Source of the DNA: Agapetus fuscipes
Lineage: Eukaryota; Arthropoda; Insecta; Trichoptera; Glossosomatidae
Reading direction: 5' to 3'
Length of the DNA stretch: 64,000 nucleotides
Assembly: GCA_951799405.1 (NCBI GenBank)
Contig: OX637359.1
Location: 2,972,201 to 3,036,200, forward strand
How positions within the stretch are numbered: the first letter of the stretch is position 1; every line of letters begins with the position of its first letter. The notes beneath the pieces are model-generated. The model did not search any database, was not told the origin of the DNA, and was given only the letters and a program-made list of their open reading frames with translations. This document shows positions 50,713 through 61,330 of this stretch, in pieces. Position numbers and translations under genes: made by a program.

Positions 50713-51099
50713 AAAAAAGGAAGGGCATTCTTGAACACAAAAAATTGTCTACAGAAGTAAAATTTCGGGAGTCGTTTTTTGCGTATTCTTACGGCAATCG
50801 TTTCTCAGCTGTAAAAACTCTTTTAAAACTTGACAGCGTCAGGAGGAGCACGGACAGATAAATTAATTAAGGCAGACTAGCATTTCTTCCTTCCTTCTCT
50901 TTCTTATCGCGTTTTTTCTCTCCTCAGGGGCACAAGATGCTTTATAAAAAATGTACAAAGGGTATTTCTTTTGAGGATATCCCTCGCTTATGTGAGTGTT
51001 CACCCGCAATACTTAAGTTTTACTTAGGCTGATGATCGAAAACTTACCTATCCAATATTACTTTAATATGAATAGCAGATGTTTTCCTACGTACTTATA
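50713..51099. other. unassigned
   Basis: Nothing recognised. Confidence 0.3.
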
Positions 51100-51246
51100 C
51101 AGGTCGCGTCATGTAAAAAGAACGCTACCAGTCAAGCTGCGCAGTAGGCGATTTATCCGTCTGTTTGGTAGTTGCGCGACTGTAACCCATGCGCAAACAC
51201 ATCCCCTCCACTTCTTCTCAGCGTTCTTTTTACATGACGCGACCTG
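51100..51246. mobile_element. Tc1/mariner-type MITE, 147 bp
   Basis: Perfect 27-bp inverted repeats beginning CAGGTCGCGTCATGTAAAAA, flanked by TA (51098-51099, 51247-51248). No coding content. Confidence 0.88.
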
Positions 51247-51359
51247 TACCTTTGGCTAAGAGATTCCTTTTGCACACTCCGTTTGTCAGACGTTCTCGTG
51301 CATTCTTTCTAGATGCAAGAACAATCTCATTGTAAATACTCTTCAAATGTAAAAATAAC

Positions 51360-51560
51360 TAATGATAAAAGAAAAACAGCTTTGTTTTCGATTACGTGAG
51401 TATTTATTTTTATATACCACAACCGGTTTCGCAAACATCCGTTTGCATCGTCAGGTGGATCAATTCAGGTGGAGCAAACGGATGTTTGCGAAACCGGTTG
51501 TGGTATATAAAAATAAATACTCACGTAATCGAAAACAAAGCTGTTTTTCTTTTATCATTA
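51360..51560. mobile_element. foldback, perfect 87-bp arms
   Basis: 51360-51446 and 51474-51560 are exact reverse complements as far as I can read; spacer 27 bp. Contains motif b. Perfect arms argue for recent origin or gene conversion. Confidence 0.93.
51426..51454 (-). ncRNA. hammerhead-like motif b
   Basis: Minus strand: CTGACGAT, six-pair stem GCAAAC/GTTTGC, 4-nt loop, GAAAC. Confidence 0.5.
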
Positions 51561-51749
51561 ATGATGAACGATTACAAAGTTAATGCCTCTACAATCAATA
51601 AAAATAACTATTTAACTTTAATATAAATTTTAAACGGAATCCCCATTAATTAAAAGAAATGAGTAACAAGACTAACAAGGTATTGCCGATAGAGAGATTG
51701 ACTCATTTGTATATTATTCGATCTTTATTTCAAAATTGAAAACTCCTGG

Positions 51750-52035
51750 ACCGGTCCTTAGCCTAGTGGTAAAAGCTAAAAATCGATCATACCCGTAGAA
51801 TGGTCTAAGGTTTTATTCCCGGCACAAAAGATAATAACATTTCATTTTCAAATATGCTCGTCGCTGGGTTGAAAAATTCATAAGCCTTAACCAAAGGCTC
51901 ATCCAGCTCTACAGCAACTTTGTATTGCGAAAGAATTAGAGCTTTCTTTAGCGACGACACAAAGCTCACAGAGAGGTATTGAAGAATGATTCACACAAAG
52001 ACAGAGCTCACAAAATAAATCATCCTAATATTTAT
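51750..52035 (+). repeat. SINE-B, diverged head
   Basis: GGACCGGTCCTTAGCCTAGTG, then a replaced stretch, CAAATATGCTCGTCGCTGGG and module-1 tail ACAAAATAAATCATCCTAAT. Confidence 0.82.
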
Positions 52036-52354
52036 AAAAATAAAGCTTTAACTCAATTTCTATTGAGGTGTTTGTTCGTTACCTTCAATAAACTCTTCTC
52101 ATTGGTATGTAATATTAACTAACAAAAGAGTGTTCATCCCTGATAGACTGCTTAGCGCTGTCTGTGTATATGCTCCATATTCTTTGAAGGGTTGTAGCTT
52201 ATAGCCGACATCCTTTTCATTTGGAGTCTTGGGGGAAAGCAAGACGCTACATTAAACATGCTCTATAGTCTATACCGAAGTACGAGTATACAACCTTTTA
52301 TTCAAACTCAACCATAGCTAAAAGGTGGATGTAACCGAAAAGAGCGCCACTATT
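52036..52354. other. unassigned
   Basis: Nothing recognised. Confidence 0.3.
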
Positions 52355-52582
52355 TTTCATCTTCTTCTTCTTCTTCTTCTTCTCCTGTTTCAATCCTAGG
52401 AATGGTTTGCAGCAATATCTTTTACTCTTGTTCTCCATTCCTCCCTGTCTTGTGCTGGTCTTTTTAGGTCTGCATATGTTGAGCAGCGCACGTCCACCAA
52501 CAGGTCCTTCAGGTACTCTTGGCGTGGGCGTCCCCTAGAGTTGGTCCCCTCGGTCATCCCCTCCTTTATGGCATGCATTTTT
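52355..52582 (-). pseudogene. LINE C-terminus with (AAG)n tail
   Basis: (CTT)n at 52360-52382, then a 60-codon minus frame: NSRGRPRQEYLKDLLVDVRC...DREEWRTRVKDIAANHS. The G-R-P-R...D-R-E-x-W-R pattern is a LINE ORF2 end, distinct from LINE-L. Confidence 0.7.
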
Positions 52583-52599
52583 CATCATACAATCAATAT

Positions 52600-52826
52600 T
52601 TCAAAGATATTTTAACACTTAATAATCAATTGCATTCCCACAAGCGACACGTGTAAGTTAGCACTTACACATGCTGCATTTATATTTACAAAATAAACCT
52701 AACCTCAGATGAACATAAACCTTAAAACTCCTGCCACCTCTCCCTGAAACCGGGGTGGCAAAAGTGAACCAAGTTTTTTTACAGCATGTGCGGTCAGTCT
52801 CATACCAACATATTAGTCAAGGAACC
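52600..52826 (-). repeat. Rep-T, diverged
   Basis: TTGCATTCCCACAAGCG to CAACATATTAGTCAAGG. Confidence 0.8.
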
Positions 52827-52978
52827 ATATACCTTACTCTCGCATTCATTTACGTATACTTTCTTCGTTAGTCAGCATTTATATCAAAACATATTTTTGG
52901 TACACATTATAATTAATTTCGGTAACACTTTTCGGATATTTGAGGAACCATTATGGTAGAACTAAAATTATTCTCGAT

Positions 52979-53009
52979 GTTTCATTGGCGACGTAGCCAA
53001 CGTCTTCAG
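52979..53009 (-). ncRNA. hammerhead-like motif d
   Basis: Minus strand: CTGAAGAC, five-pair stem GTTGG/CCAAT, GAAAC, with flanks CCTCCTGAAG and GAAACATCGAGAA that match motifs c and e. Confidence 0.5.
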
Positions 53010-53104
53010 GAGGCACCCTCTCTGCACGACGGTTGATTGACTTGCTTATTGATTTAATGTCACAAATTATTGCGTACCCTCGAACAGAGGTTATAATTAT
53101 GATT

Positions 53105-53275
53105 GGGAATGGTTTTTAAGGAATCCTGCGCGGGAGACCCCATAGATTTTAGAGACTCTAGATGACACTTGTTATACCTAGTCCGCAGAGGTGTTGATGG
53201 TGTGGCGGTTGATTTCCTGATCCTTTGTAGCAGAATCGTTAGCTGCGTAATGTTATGTTGGTTGACTTTGATTTT
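53105..53275 (-). repeat. module-2 repeat without SINE-B body
   Basis: TTTAAGGAATCCTGCGCGGG...CCGCAGAGGTGTTG, then the longer flank also seen at 24880 and 39631. Confidence 0.7.
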
Positions 53276-53359
53276 TTTTTACTTTTATTGCAATTTTAGC
53301 AATAATTGTTCCATTTATTTTTGTTTTGTTTGAGATGTTTCAGTTTCAACGTCAAGTAA

Positions 53360-53532
53360 GAGCCCGTTCCCACTTGTCGGGTGTCGGATCCGTATATTGA
53401 TCGGAGGTTCCAGTGGCAGAACATTATGTATGGAGCTATTCACACTTGGAAACCGATTTTGTCCGAAATGCCCTGCAACTGGAACCTCCGATGAATATAC
53501 GGATCCGACACCCGACAAGTGGGAACGGGCTC
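53360..53532. mobile_element. foldback MITE, GAGCCCGTTCCC family, copy 2
   Basis: Same arms as 17682-17857; flanks TAA/TTA, so the target duplication is imperfect. Confidence 0.85.
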
Positions 53533-53814
53533 TTACTGCTGTACATTTTTGTTTCTATCTTTTTGGTCTTTGTGATGAATTAATTCTTGCATACAAAATG
53601 TATAAACGCCAAACGGGAAAGGCCTCGCTAAAGTATTTAACGATAGGGAACGCTAACTCTCCAAATAACGGCGCTTGAAAGGGGATTAAGCCACTTGACC
53701 GCTATGGGCAAAATTTTTGCAAATGTATAAAAAAAAAACCTACATGCAAATTCAAACTGTGAGTTGCCTAAATTTCTAGCTATTCTTAAATATCAGATTG
53801 AGGATTCAAACTCC
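53533..53814. other. unassigned
   Basis: Nothing recognised. Confidence 0.3.
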
Positions 53815-54022
53815 AAAATAAAATAAAAAACGGCAATATTTACTCAGCCTTCACAAAAAATGCGTACCAGCCTTTTCGGGAGCTGGGAAACCCCCACTTA
53901 AACTGAAGTGGTTGACGTAAGGCCGGTCCCTTACCTGTAAAAATAAATAGATTCAACTCATGCGACCCCTTCAGGGATAACGTGACAAGAAGATACACTA
54001 TATATGTAGCTTGGTTGCGTTT
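53815..54022 (+). repeat. SINE-A, head lost
   Basis: CAAACTCCAAAATAAAATA to TATGTAGCTTGGTTGCG. Confidence 0.85.
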
Positions 54023-54024
54023 TT

Positions 54025-54300
54025 TGCGAGGAGATTGTGAAAGAATGGTATGTACAAAGTGAGCGTAAAAGAAGAAAATGCTCTGGCTCTGGCCACCCCT
54101 AGCGGAATGGCGACAGCGTAACAGTTACAGTTACTTAAATACCTCTTTCAATACATTCATATTGTTAAGAACTATGGATTGGCGAATCCATAGTTCTGAT
54201 ACTGTGCAAAATAAATCTTGTTCAATAAATAATTAAAATAACCCCAAGTCAAATCATAACAATATCCATCACATTTTTAATCATTCCCTAATTTTACATA
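54025..54300. repeat. LINE-L ends, plus then minus
   Basis: 54025-54142 is plus strand with an internal gap (GAAAATGC joined to TCTGGC). 54143-54172 and 54262-54290 are a reverse piece split by the mini-LTR. Confidence 0.75.
54173..54261 (+). mobile_element. 89-bp mini-LTR
   Basis: TGTTAAGAACTATGG...AAATCATAACA with target duplication ATAT (54169-54172, 54262-54265) in LINE-L sequence. Its terminal bases match the LTR-like element at 19159-19783; most of that LTR is missing here. Confidence 0.75.
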
Positions 54301-54370
54301 TGTGGTGTGGTGTGAGGCTGATGACCAATGATGTGCAAAATGATTCACTTTGTCAATGTCAACATTTCTG
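54291..54370 (+). repeat. Rep-T 5' scrap
   Basis: GGTGTGAGGCTGATGACCAA to GTCAATGTCAACATTTC. Confidence 0.55.
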
Positions 54371-54479
54371 GCACCCTTAATGTGATCGCAATCCAGGCTT
54401 GTGGCACAGAAAGCAAGTATTCTACGAACTGAGATATCGAACGGATCATTTTTCTTACATAGAATTGGCACTTAAACCT

Positions 54480-54865
54480 GAATCTCGAGCTTATTTCTTT
54501 TACCAAAGTTCTTCAGAGAGATAATAAATTTCTATAGATTTCGGATACACTTCCAGTGTACTGATTGTACTTGTTTTTATGCCCGGAATAGGCTGGCAAA
54601 CTTCCGGCCGTATTACGTGAACAGTCCGCCGACGCTGTGGTATTTTTTCCATGTGAGGAGTCATACATAATGAATCGGACGGAGGGGCGATCGATCCGTA
54701 AAGGCCCGCTACTGCCGACCAGCTGTTTGCCGCTTCCATTATTGAGCGGCGAGATGATCAGGGAAGACATTTTACCGAAACAGGAGCTACCAGGGACGTA
54801 CATAGGATTTCAAGCGTGGGTAGGCAACAATATGGAATTTATACGATTCTTGACCGATGTTTAAA
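54480..54865. other. unassigned segment with overlapping ORFs
   Basis: No repeat match, GC-richer, and open for 75-96 codons in one plus and two minus frames (54637-54864, 54500-54739, 54513-54803). None shows a domain or splice context I recognise. Possible unique host sequence or a diverged element. Confidence 0.35.
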
Positions 54866-54931
54866 AAAGAGGCAACGCAACTAAGCCACCCAAGTAGTGT
54901 ATCTTCTTGCCGCGTTATTAAATTAAAGAAA

Positions 54932-55212
54932 TAAATTAGGCTGATTTATTTGCTTTTGTGTGTATCTCACCTCAAGAGCCCTCTGCGAGCTTGGTCGTCG
55001 CTGTAGAAAGCGCCAATTCTCAAGCAAGACCCAGTTGTTGTAGGGCTGGATGGACCTTTGATGACCGGTCTTTGGTGAAGGTTTATGAATTTTTCAACCC
55101 AGCGAAGAGCAAATTTGAAAATATAAATGGTATATTTTTGTGCTTCGCCGGGATTCGAACCCACAACTTTCCATTTACGAGTCCGAAGTGTTACCACTGG
55201 ACTACGGACCGT
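54932..55212 (-). repeat. SINE-B, clean copy
   Basis: TTAGGCTGATTTATTTGC to GGATTCGAACCC and ACTACGGACCG. Confidence 0.9.
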
Positions 55213-55663
55213 TATCCCTAAAGGAGTAGCATATAGCGCTTGTTATGACTGTTACAATTCAAAGGCGCTTGCCCAGTGCCCTTAACTTTGAGCGGAAGGG
55301 TCTTTAGCACTTAGGTAAGACTTTTCTCCGCGTCTAGTTACCGTAGTTTCACATTGATGGAGCAGCCACCTTGAAGGCTACATCGCCAAAAGTTTTTTGC
55401 ATTCTTACTTTGTTATCCAGTCTTGGGTTTCGCTTATATCCAAATCCACCTCACTTTAGATCACTTAGAATCGAATCCAGGATCTTTCTGTTGTAATTAC
55501 AAGGTAGGAAGGCAGCAACTGCTTGCCTGTATTGAGATGACGCCACTGAGAGTAACCGCTTTATTCTTGGTTAACTGATACTTATTCTGGAAGCTCGATA
55601 AACCACGTCGGTATCAAACCACCAGCCTGAATATTTTTGTAATAATGAGAATAATTTATTTAG
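55213..55663. other. unassigned
   Basis: Nothing recognised. Confidence 0.3.
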
Positions 55664-55909
55664 TATCCGGTCGATAGCTCAGGCGGTAGAGTGCTTGCAT
55701 TACATGCCGAGAGCTCGGGTTCTCAGCATGATTTCCTGATCCGCAATTTATTTCAAAACCCAAATTAAAATACCGGAAAAGTTTACTCAGCCTTCACAAA
55801 AAAATGAATACCAGCCCCCTCGGAAGCCGGTAAACCCCCATTTCAACTGAAGTGGTTGGCGTCAGGCCGCCCCCCTTACCTGTAAAAATAAATAGGTTCC
55901 ACTCGCCAA
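55664..55909 (+). repeat. SINE-A, 3' end truncated
   Basis: CCGGTCGATAGCTCAGGCGG to GGTTCCACTCGCCA, then Rep-T begins at once. Confidence 0.88.
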
Positions 55910-56078
55910 AATTTTGGCCACACCACCCCAGTTTCAGGGAAAGGCGTCAGGAGTTGCAAAGTTTATGCTCATGTCAGAATTTTTATTTAATTTCGTATGT
56001 ACGCATGCAGCTTGTATAAGCGCGAATTCATATATGCCTGCTTGTTGGCATGCATGAAATAGAAAAAAAAACAGTCAA
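55910..56078 (+). repeat. Rep-T, 5'-truncated
   Basis: TTTTGGCCACACCACCCCAG to TGTTGGCATGCATGAAATAG. Confidence 0.75.
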
Positions 56079-56667
56079 CGTCGGGATGAAAGATCTAACT
56101 ACCTGTATGAAAGACCGGTCACAAAGGTTCATTCAGCGATTTAATCATTTTATTACTGTTAAATTATTGGAATGCTTTGACCGGTTTATTAGAATTTAAA
56201 CAAAAACGGAATCGACCGTAAAGTGTCCCATACAGCAGGCCTATTCCGAACGCTTATATTTTGGGGAACAATTAAACACGGACAAAATGTAGGCAAGTAG
56301 GTGAGTCGGGTACTTCGTGGTCATTGTGCCTGCAAATGAATCAATTCATAGTCATTGTGCGGAAAGACTAAAAGAGCAGTGGTTGCGAACCGATGGTTCG
56401 CAGGAGGGGCATGAAGCATATCGCCACCTTATCTCCGAACGCGTAGAAGGTCTTCTTAATCATGTTCCTCAACGCTGAGGATTGTGACCCTTTTGAAAGC
56501 AACCACTCTCCTCCAGTTCTCTCTTGACTGCGCTGAACGCAGCGCTCCAACCACCAAGGTGCCAACTGCTGTCCTAGTCTAATCGGTCCATGGTATGGGG
56601 GATCTTCCTCTTCCCTTCTTTCCCTCGAAGCCACCGCATCACAATCAGCCGTTCCAGGCTACCCTCA
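56079..56667. other. unassigned; minus ORF of 88 codons
   Basis: 56368-56634 minus is open (MASRERREEEDPPYHGPIRL) but has no motif I know; the GC content rises here. Not called as a gene. Confidence 0.3.
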
Positions 56668-56965
56668 TTAAATTAGGCTGATTTATTTGGTGAGCGCTGT
56701 TTTTTTGCGAATCACACCTCAAGAGCACTCTACGAGCTTGGTCGTCCGTGTACAAAGCGCCAATTCTCAAACAAGATTCAGTTGGTGTAGGGCTGGATGG
56801 ACCTTTTAATGATCGGTCTTTGGTAAAGGTTTATGAATTTTTCAACCCAGCGAAGAGCAAAATTGAAAATATAAATGGTATATTTTTGTGCTCCGCCGAG
56901 ATTCGAACCCACAACCTTCCATTGACGAGTCCGAAGTGTTACCATTGGACTACGGACCGGTCTTA
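56668..56965 (-). repeat. SINE-B, clean copy
   Basis: ATTAGGCTGATTTATTTGG to AGATTCGAACCC and ACTACGGACCGGTC. Confidence 0.9.
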
Positions 56966-56979
56966 TTGCCACGGACAGC

Positions 56980-57088
56980 CTTGTGAAGGCTGAGTAAACT
57001 TTACCGGTATTTCGACTTTGGGTTTGAAATAATAATGCGAAATCATTTCTGACATCCTTGATGAATATCCAACCCAGGCTATCGACCA
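56980..57088 (-). repeat. SINE-A middle and head
   Basis: CTTGTGAAGGCTGAGTAAAC to CCAGGCTATCGACCAC. Confidence 0.78.
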
Positions 57089-57579
57089 CAGAGTGTATTT
57101 TTGTGTTTTCGTGTATAATTGTGTATTGGATTGGATTAACGCGGCTTATTATGCAAGAAACTTGCAATTTCAGGTCGAAAAAAAATTCACACCAAATCAA
57201 TACTTTCTTTATAGCCTTCAGCTATAGCAAGAAAGTAAAAATCAATCAATTCTTCCTCCTCGCTCAAAAAAAAAGGTTAGGTGCCACTGCTATAAAGTAA
57301 ACTCTAAGCCCGGTTGTTGTGTCGAATGCCAATTTACTATTCATGAATAGGAATTATCGATCGCTCACAAAAGCTGTACTCAAAAACTTATTCAATAAAA
57401 GAAGTAAGCGACTGTCTGGCGGGGATATAAAAAGGTAGTTTAACTTTTCAACCTGATGGCTTTTTCAGACGAAATCAGTCTACGAGTTATAGAATTTTTG
57501 ATAATTATAATAAACATTTATTCATAGTAAGTGATTTACAGAAGATTTAAACAGGGTGCAGCTTTTTCAACATCAGTCT
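57089..57579. other. unassigned; TATA-like GATATAAAAAGG at 57423
   Basis: The TATA-like box is followed by no recognisable ORF or LTR border. Confidence 0.3.
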
Positions 57580-57830
57580 AATCTAATCTAATCCAAGTTG
57601 CAAATACATGTTACATTGGAGATTCACATTACATGCATTCTCAGATCCAGACACGTACAAGTTCGCGCTTGCACATGCCGCACGTGAACCTACAACATAA
57701 AAACCAAATCTCAAATGGACACACACCCTGCAACTTCTGCCGTCCCTCCCTGAAACCGGGGTGAGATTGGCAAGTGAACCACTTCTACAGCATGGGTGGT
57801 CAGCCGCATACCAACCCATAAGTCAAGGAA
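57580..57830 (-). repeat. Rep-T, full length
   Basis: (TCTAA)n to CAACCCATAAGTCAAGG. Confidence 0.9.
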
Positions 57831-57904
57831 CATACACGACAAATTACATATTTAAAATCAACAAATAATAATACGCACATGAACAGAACACAAAATTTTA
57901 ATTT

Positions 57905-57955
57905 AAAAAAACCCTAGTCCTAGTCGCCAACATTACAGATCAACCGCCAACTAGG
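57905..57955 (-). repeat. LINE-L subfamily 3' scrap
   Basis: GTCGCCAACATTACAGATCA..., the variant end of 22100 and 41880. Confidence 0.6.
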
Positions 57956-58084
57956 AAAACCTGTGGCTCAGGCATGACGAACATGAATATAAAATATCTA
58001 TTTTCGATTTACACTCAGAAGAAAGAGTGTCGGAGACAGGACGGAACCTTGTGGGACACCGAGCTTCCGAGAGAGCACTTTCTT

Positions 58085-58235
58085 TTAAAAAAGCTGAGTA
58101 AACCTTGCCCTCATTTTGATTTGGGTTAGATGAAAACACCGGAACGGGAAATCATAGCTGTCACACGTGGTGGGAACTAAACTCTTCTAGTCTACAAACG
58201 CAAGCGTTTTACCAACTCAACTATCAACAGGGGCA
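58085..58235 (-). repeat. SINE-A, diverged
   Basis: AGCTGAGTAAACCTTGCC, ACCGGAACGGGAAATCA, ACCAACTCAACTATCAAC. Confidence 0.75.
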
Positions 58236-58743
58236 TTAGAGAAATGACTATAATAAAGTCAAATGCAAGACGCAAAACCTACAGAAGAGCAAGTTGCTTT
58301 TTAATTCACGAAGCATAAAATCCGGGAAGTCTTTTGAATGAACTAGGAACGTAAAAAGAATGTATTGAATCAAAAAGAGCATCTCTATTAAGCGTCTAAA
58401 TTTCGATACATTTTCGGCACAACTTCGTAGTTGAGTACATATAGTTTTTATTATGCAAAAGAATATACTGGAACGAAAATTTTATACTGAAAAGCGTAAG
58501 GAAATAATATGCAAGATTTCACAGGGGCGAGTATGTTAATGTGCCTGGCCAACTTTTGAAAAAGTTCCGACCGAGAATGCGAATTTCGAGATAAACACTG
58601 AAAAGTGGGTGCGAAGTGTGTTAGCATAAGCGACGCAGTGCAATTTAAGTTTTTAACTATGTGTCGAAAAGGTATATATTCTTACGTTGCGGTACTCCAT
58701 TTACGAGGTTTTCGTTATTTGTGAAGGCTGAGTCGATTAAGTC
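58236..58743. other. unassigned
   Basis: Only a tiny SINE-A scrap (TGTGAAGGCTGAGTC, about 58719) at the LINE junction. Confidence 0.3.
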
Positions 58744-58755
58744 GCTAAGGCGATT

Positions 58756-59478
58756 GTGCCAATTTACAAAGGTAAAGGTGACAAAAAAGACTGCCGTAAC
58801 TTCAGACCGATTAGCCATCTTAGTGTGCCAGGTAAAGTGCTATGCAAGATTCTTATCCATAGGGTAAGATTATCCACCCAGGAGAAGGTCTCAGATATAC
58901 AATCTGGCTTTATGCCGGAAAGAGGTTGCGTAGACCAGATATTCGCGCTTCGACAGATAGTCGAAAAACAGCTGGCCGTAAATAAAAAGGTCTATGCGGC
59001 TTTCGTAGATCTTGAGAAAGCCTTCGACTCGGTGGATAGAAGTATGATGTGGTGTGTGCTTGAGAGGTATGGTGTGAACAAAGCACTTCTGAACGCGATA
59101 CGCGCCATCTATCTAAATAGCAGGGCGTGTGTCAGGGTGGATGGAGAATACAGCGAGTATTTTAATGTGTACAAGGGTGTGAGACAGGGTTGCATAATGA
59201 GCCCATGGTTATTCAATATAATCATGGATCATTGTGTTAAACAAGCGAATCTGGAAGGGCATGGCATACAGATTGGAGAGAGAAAAGTCGGAGTTCTGCT
59301 TTATGCTGATGACGCAGTATTAATTGCTGATTCAGCAGCGGAACTTCAGGCAATGCTCTCTAGTCTGAACCATGCTCTGTGTATGAACAAGTTGAAAATT
59401 AATGCAAGTAAGACGAAAGTACTGATTTTTGACAGAACGGATGAAAATGAAGAATGCACGTTTATGTTGAATGGTACG
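58756..59478 (+). pseudogene. LINE-L reverse transcriptase, N-terminal piece
   Basis: Open to the Rep-T junction. RT blocks in order: YKGKGDKKDCRNFRPISHLS, QSGFMPERGCVDQIFALRQI, AFVDLEKAFDSVDR (catalytic D), GVRQGCIMSPWLFNIIMDH and LLYADDAVLIA (YADD at 59302-59313), then LKINASKTKVLIF. The endonuclease is off the truncated 5' end. No internal stops. Confidence 0.85.
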
Positions 59479-59737
59479 TTTATGTTCCTTGACTTATAGG
59501 TTGGTATGCGGCTGACCACCCATAATATAAAAATGGTTCACTTTGCCAATGTCACCCCTGTCTCAGGGAAGGACGGCAAGAGTTGCAGGGTGTATGTCCA
59601 TTTGAGATTTGGTTTTTATGTTGTAGGTTCACATGAGGCATGTGCAAGCGCGAACGTGTACGTGTCTGGTTGTGAGAATGCATATAATGTGAATCTCCAA
59701 TGTAACATATCTTTGCAACTTAGATTAGATTAGATTA
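59479..59737 (+). repeat. Rep-T inside the LINE-L ORF
   Basis: TTTATGTTCCTTGACTTATAGG... to (TTAGA)n. Target duplication GTACG at 59474-59478 and 59738-59742 fixes both borders, showing that Rep-T starts a few bases before TTCCTTGAC. Confidence 0.92.
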
Positions 59738-59742
59738 GTACG

Positions 59743-60387
59743 AAAGTTGAAATTGTGGATGAATTTAGATACCTGGGAAGTATGTTTGAGAAGAATGGAA
59801 AGATGACAAGAGAACTTGAGAATAGGATGTGTAAGGGCAAGCAAGTGGTCGGTGCAATAGGAAGAATAGCAAAGAACAAGCGATTGACGATGGATCTGAG
59901 AATGGCGGTACACAATGGCATATTGTTACCGACTTTGATGTATGGAAGTGAAGCATGGACAGTGAACGATAGCGAAATGAGTAAAGTATGTACGGTGGAA
60001 ATGAAGCATTTGAGAAGCATGACAGGAAAAACTCTGAGGGATAGAGTTAGGAATGAATGGGTAAAAAAAGAATGTAATTTGAAAGAGGATGTGAAAGTTA
60101 AGGTACAAAAGAATGTGATGAGATGGTTTGGGCATATGGAAAGAATGAATGATGATAGACTGACAAAGCATGTATTCAAAGAAAGTGTGAAAGGAAAAAG
60201 GGGGAAGGGACGACCGAGAAAAGTATGGAGTGATCAGATTGAGGAGATTGTGAAAGAATGGGATATACAAAGTGAGCGTAAAAGAAGAAAATGCATGAAA
60301 AAGGTGATGGATATGAATGAATTGAAAGAGATATGTAAGGATAGGAAAAAATGGAGGCAACTCTGCAGAGGCTCTGGCCACCCCTAG
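59743..60387 (+). pseudogene. LINE-L reverse transcriptase, C-terminal piece
   Basis: Continues the same frame after the insertion: DEFRYLGSMFEKNGKMTREL, LPTLMYGSEAWTVND, RWFGHMERMNDDRLTKHVF, GKGRPRKVWSDQIEEIVKEW and the end KKWRQLCRGSGHP. No stops before the natural end. With the 5' piece about 455 codons survive, interrupted only by Rep-T. Confidence 0.85.
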
Positions 60388-60439
60388 CGGAATGGCGACA
60401 GAGTTACAGTTTTACAGTTACAGTTACAGTTACTGAGTA

Positions 60440-60578
60440 TAACTTGCCGGTTGTGTGATTTTTTAGTTTGAATTTGACACCGAAACAGGAAGTCATTTCT
60501 GACACCCTTACAGGGGATCGAACGCTGATCCTCTGTCATGTAACGCACGCATTCTACCAACTGAGCTATCAACCGGAC
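60440..60578 (-). repeat. SINE-A head and middle
   Basis: GACACCGAAACAGGAAGTCA to CCAACTGAGCTATCAACCGG. Confidence 0.82.
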
Positions 60579-60624
60579 GAGTAACTTTTTTTTGGGCTAC
60601 AGATACACAAAACAAGAAAACAAT

Positions 60625-60822
60625 GCTGGAGTGTTGTTTTCCGGGATCTGTTCCGTGGTCTGTGGGAGCTGGAGCTTCCGGACGTTTCGCCCATTTCTAT
60701 GATGGGCTTCTTCATCATCATACTTCACGCTGAAGAAGCCCATCGTAGAAATGGGCGAAACGTCCGGAATCTCCAGCTCCCACAGACCACGGCTATAGAT
60801 CCCGGAAAACATCACTCCAGCA
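60625..60822. mobile_element. foldback, arms about 88 bp
   Basis: GCTGGAGTG.TGTTTTCCGGGA... pairs with 60733-60822; spacer about 20 bp; small asymmetries at the outer part. Shares GGGCGAAAC.GTCCGG with the 11.5-kb foldback. Confidence 0.87.
60730..60761 (+). ncRNA. hammerhead-like motif f
   Basis: CTGAAGAA, six-pair stem GCCCAT/ATGGGC, 7-nt loop, GAAAC. Confidence 0.5.
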
Positions 60823-60849
60823 ATATTCTTACAGATACCTACCTTCCAA

Positions 60850-60965
60850 TATAATCGATAATCTAATTTGCAAAGATACATTGACATTTAAGGTTCATAG
60901 TTAATGCACGCTTACAAGCAGACACGTGTAAGTTGGAGCTAACAAATACTGCATGAGTACTAACA
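60850..60965 (-). repeat. Rep-T, 5'-truncated
   Basis: GATAATCTAATTTGCAAAG to CTGCATGAGTACTAAC. Confidence 0.75.
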
Positions 60966-61330
60966 GATCGATCCGTAGTCTAGAAGTAACGCTTCGGATT
61001 CGTAAATGGCAAGTCGTGGGTTCGAATCCCAGCGGAGCTCAAAAATATACCATTTGTATTTTAAAATATGCTCTTAGCTGGGATGAAAAATTCATATAGG
61101 TACCTATACCAAATACCGGTCACCAAAGGTCCATTTAGCATAACAGCAACTGGGTGTTGTTTGAGAATTGACACTTTATATAGCGACGAACAAGCTCGCA
61201 GAGGGCTCTTGAGGTGTAATTCATACAAAAACAGCGCTCACTAAAGAAATTATCCTTGCATTATTATTTACTATTAAATGAAAGGTTGTGGGTTCGAATC
61301 CCAGCGGAGCTCAAAAATATACCATTTTTT
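60966..61330 (+). repeat. SINE-B plus a second SINE-B stub
   Basis: 60966-61263 is nearly full (GATCCGTAGTCTAGAAG, GGGTTCGAATCCC, module-1 tail). At 61278 the B-box region restarts and stops at CCATTTTTTT. Confidence 0.85.

Larger units (their letters stand above)
58744..60430 (+). mobile_element. LINE-L (RTE-like), longest copy
   Basis: 5'-truncated LINE beginning inside the RT fingers, with one long coding frame, 3' end GGCGACAGAGTTACAG and (TTACAG)n to 60430. Rep-T interrupts it at 59479-59737 with GTACG duplicated. The clade call RTE-like rests on the RT and is tentative. Confidence 0.82.

Noticed and set aside
57423..57435. TATA-box promoter
   Set aside because: GATATAAAAAGG has no linked ORF, LTR border or start-site evidence; chance matches are expected in AT-rich DNA.
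59700..59737. telomeric TTAGG-type repeat
   Set aside because: The unit is TTAGA and is always the tail of Rep-T.
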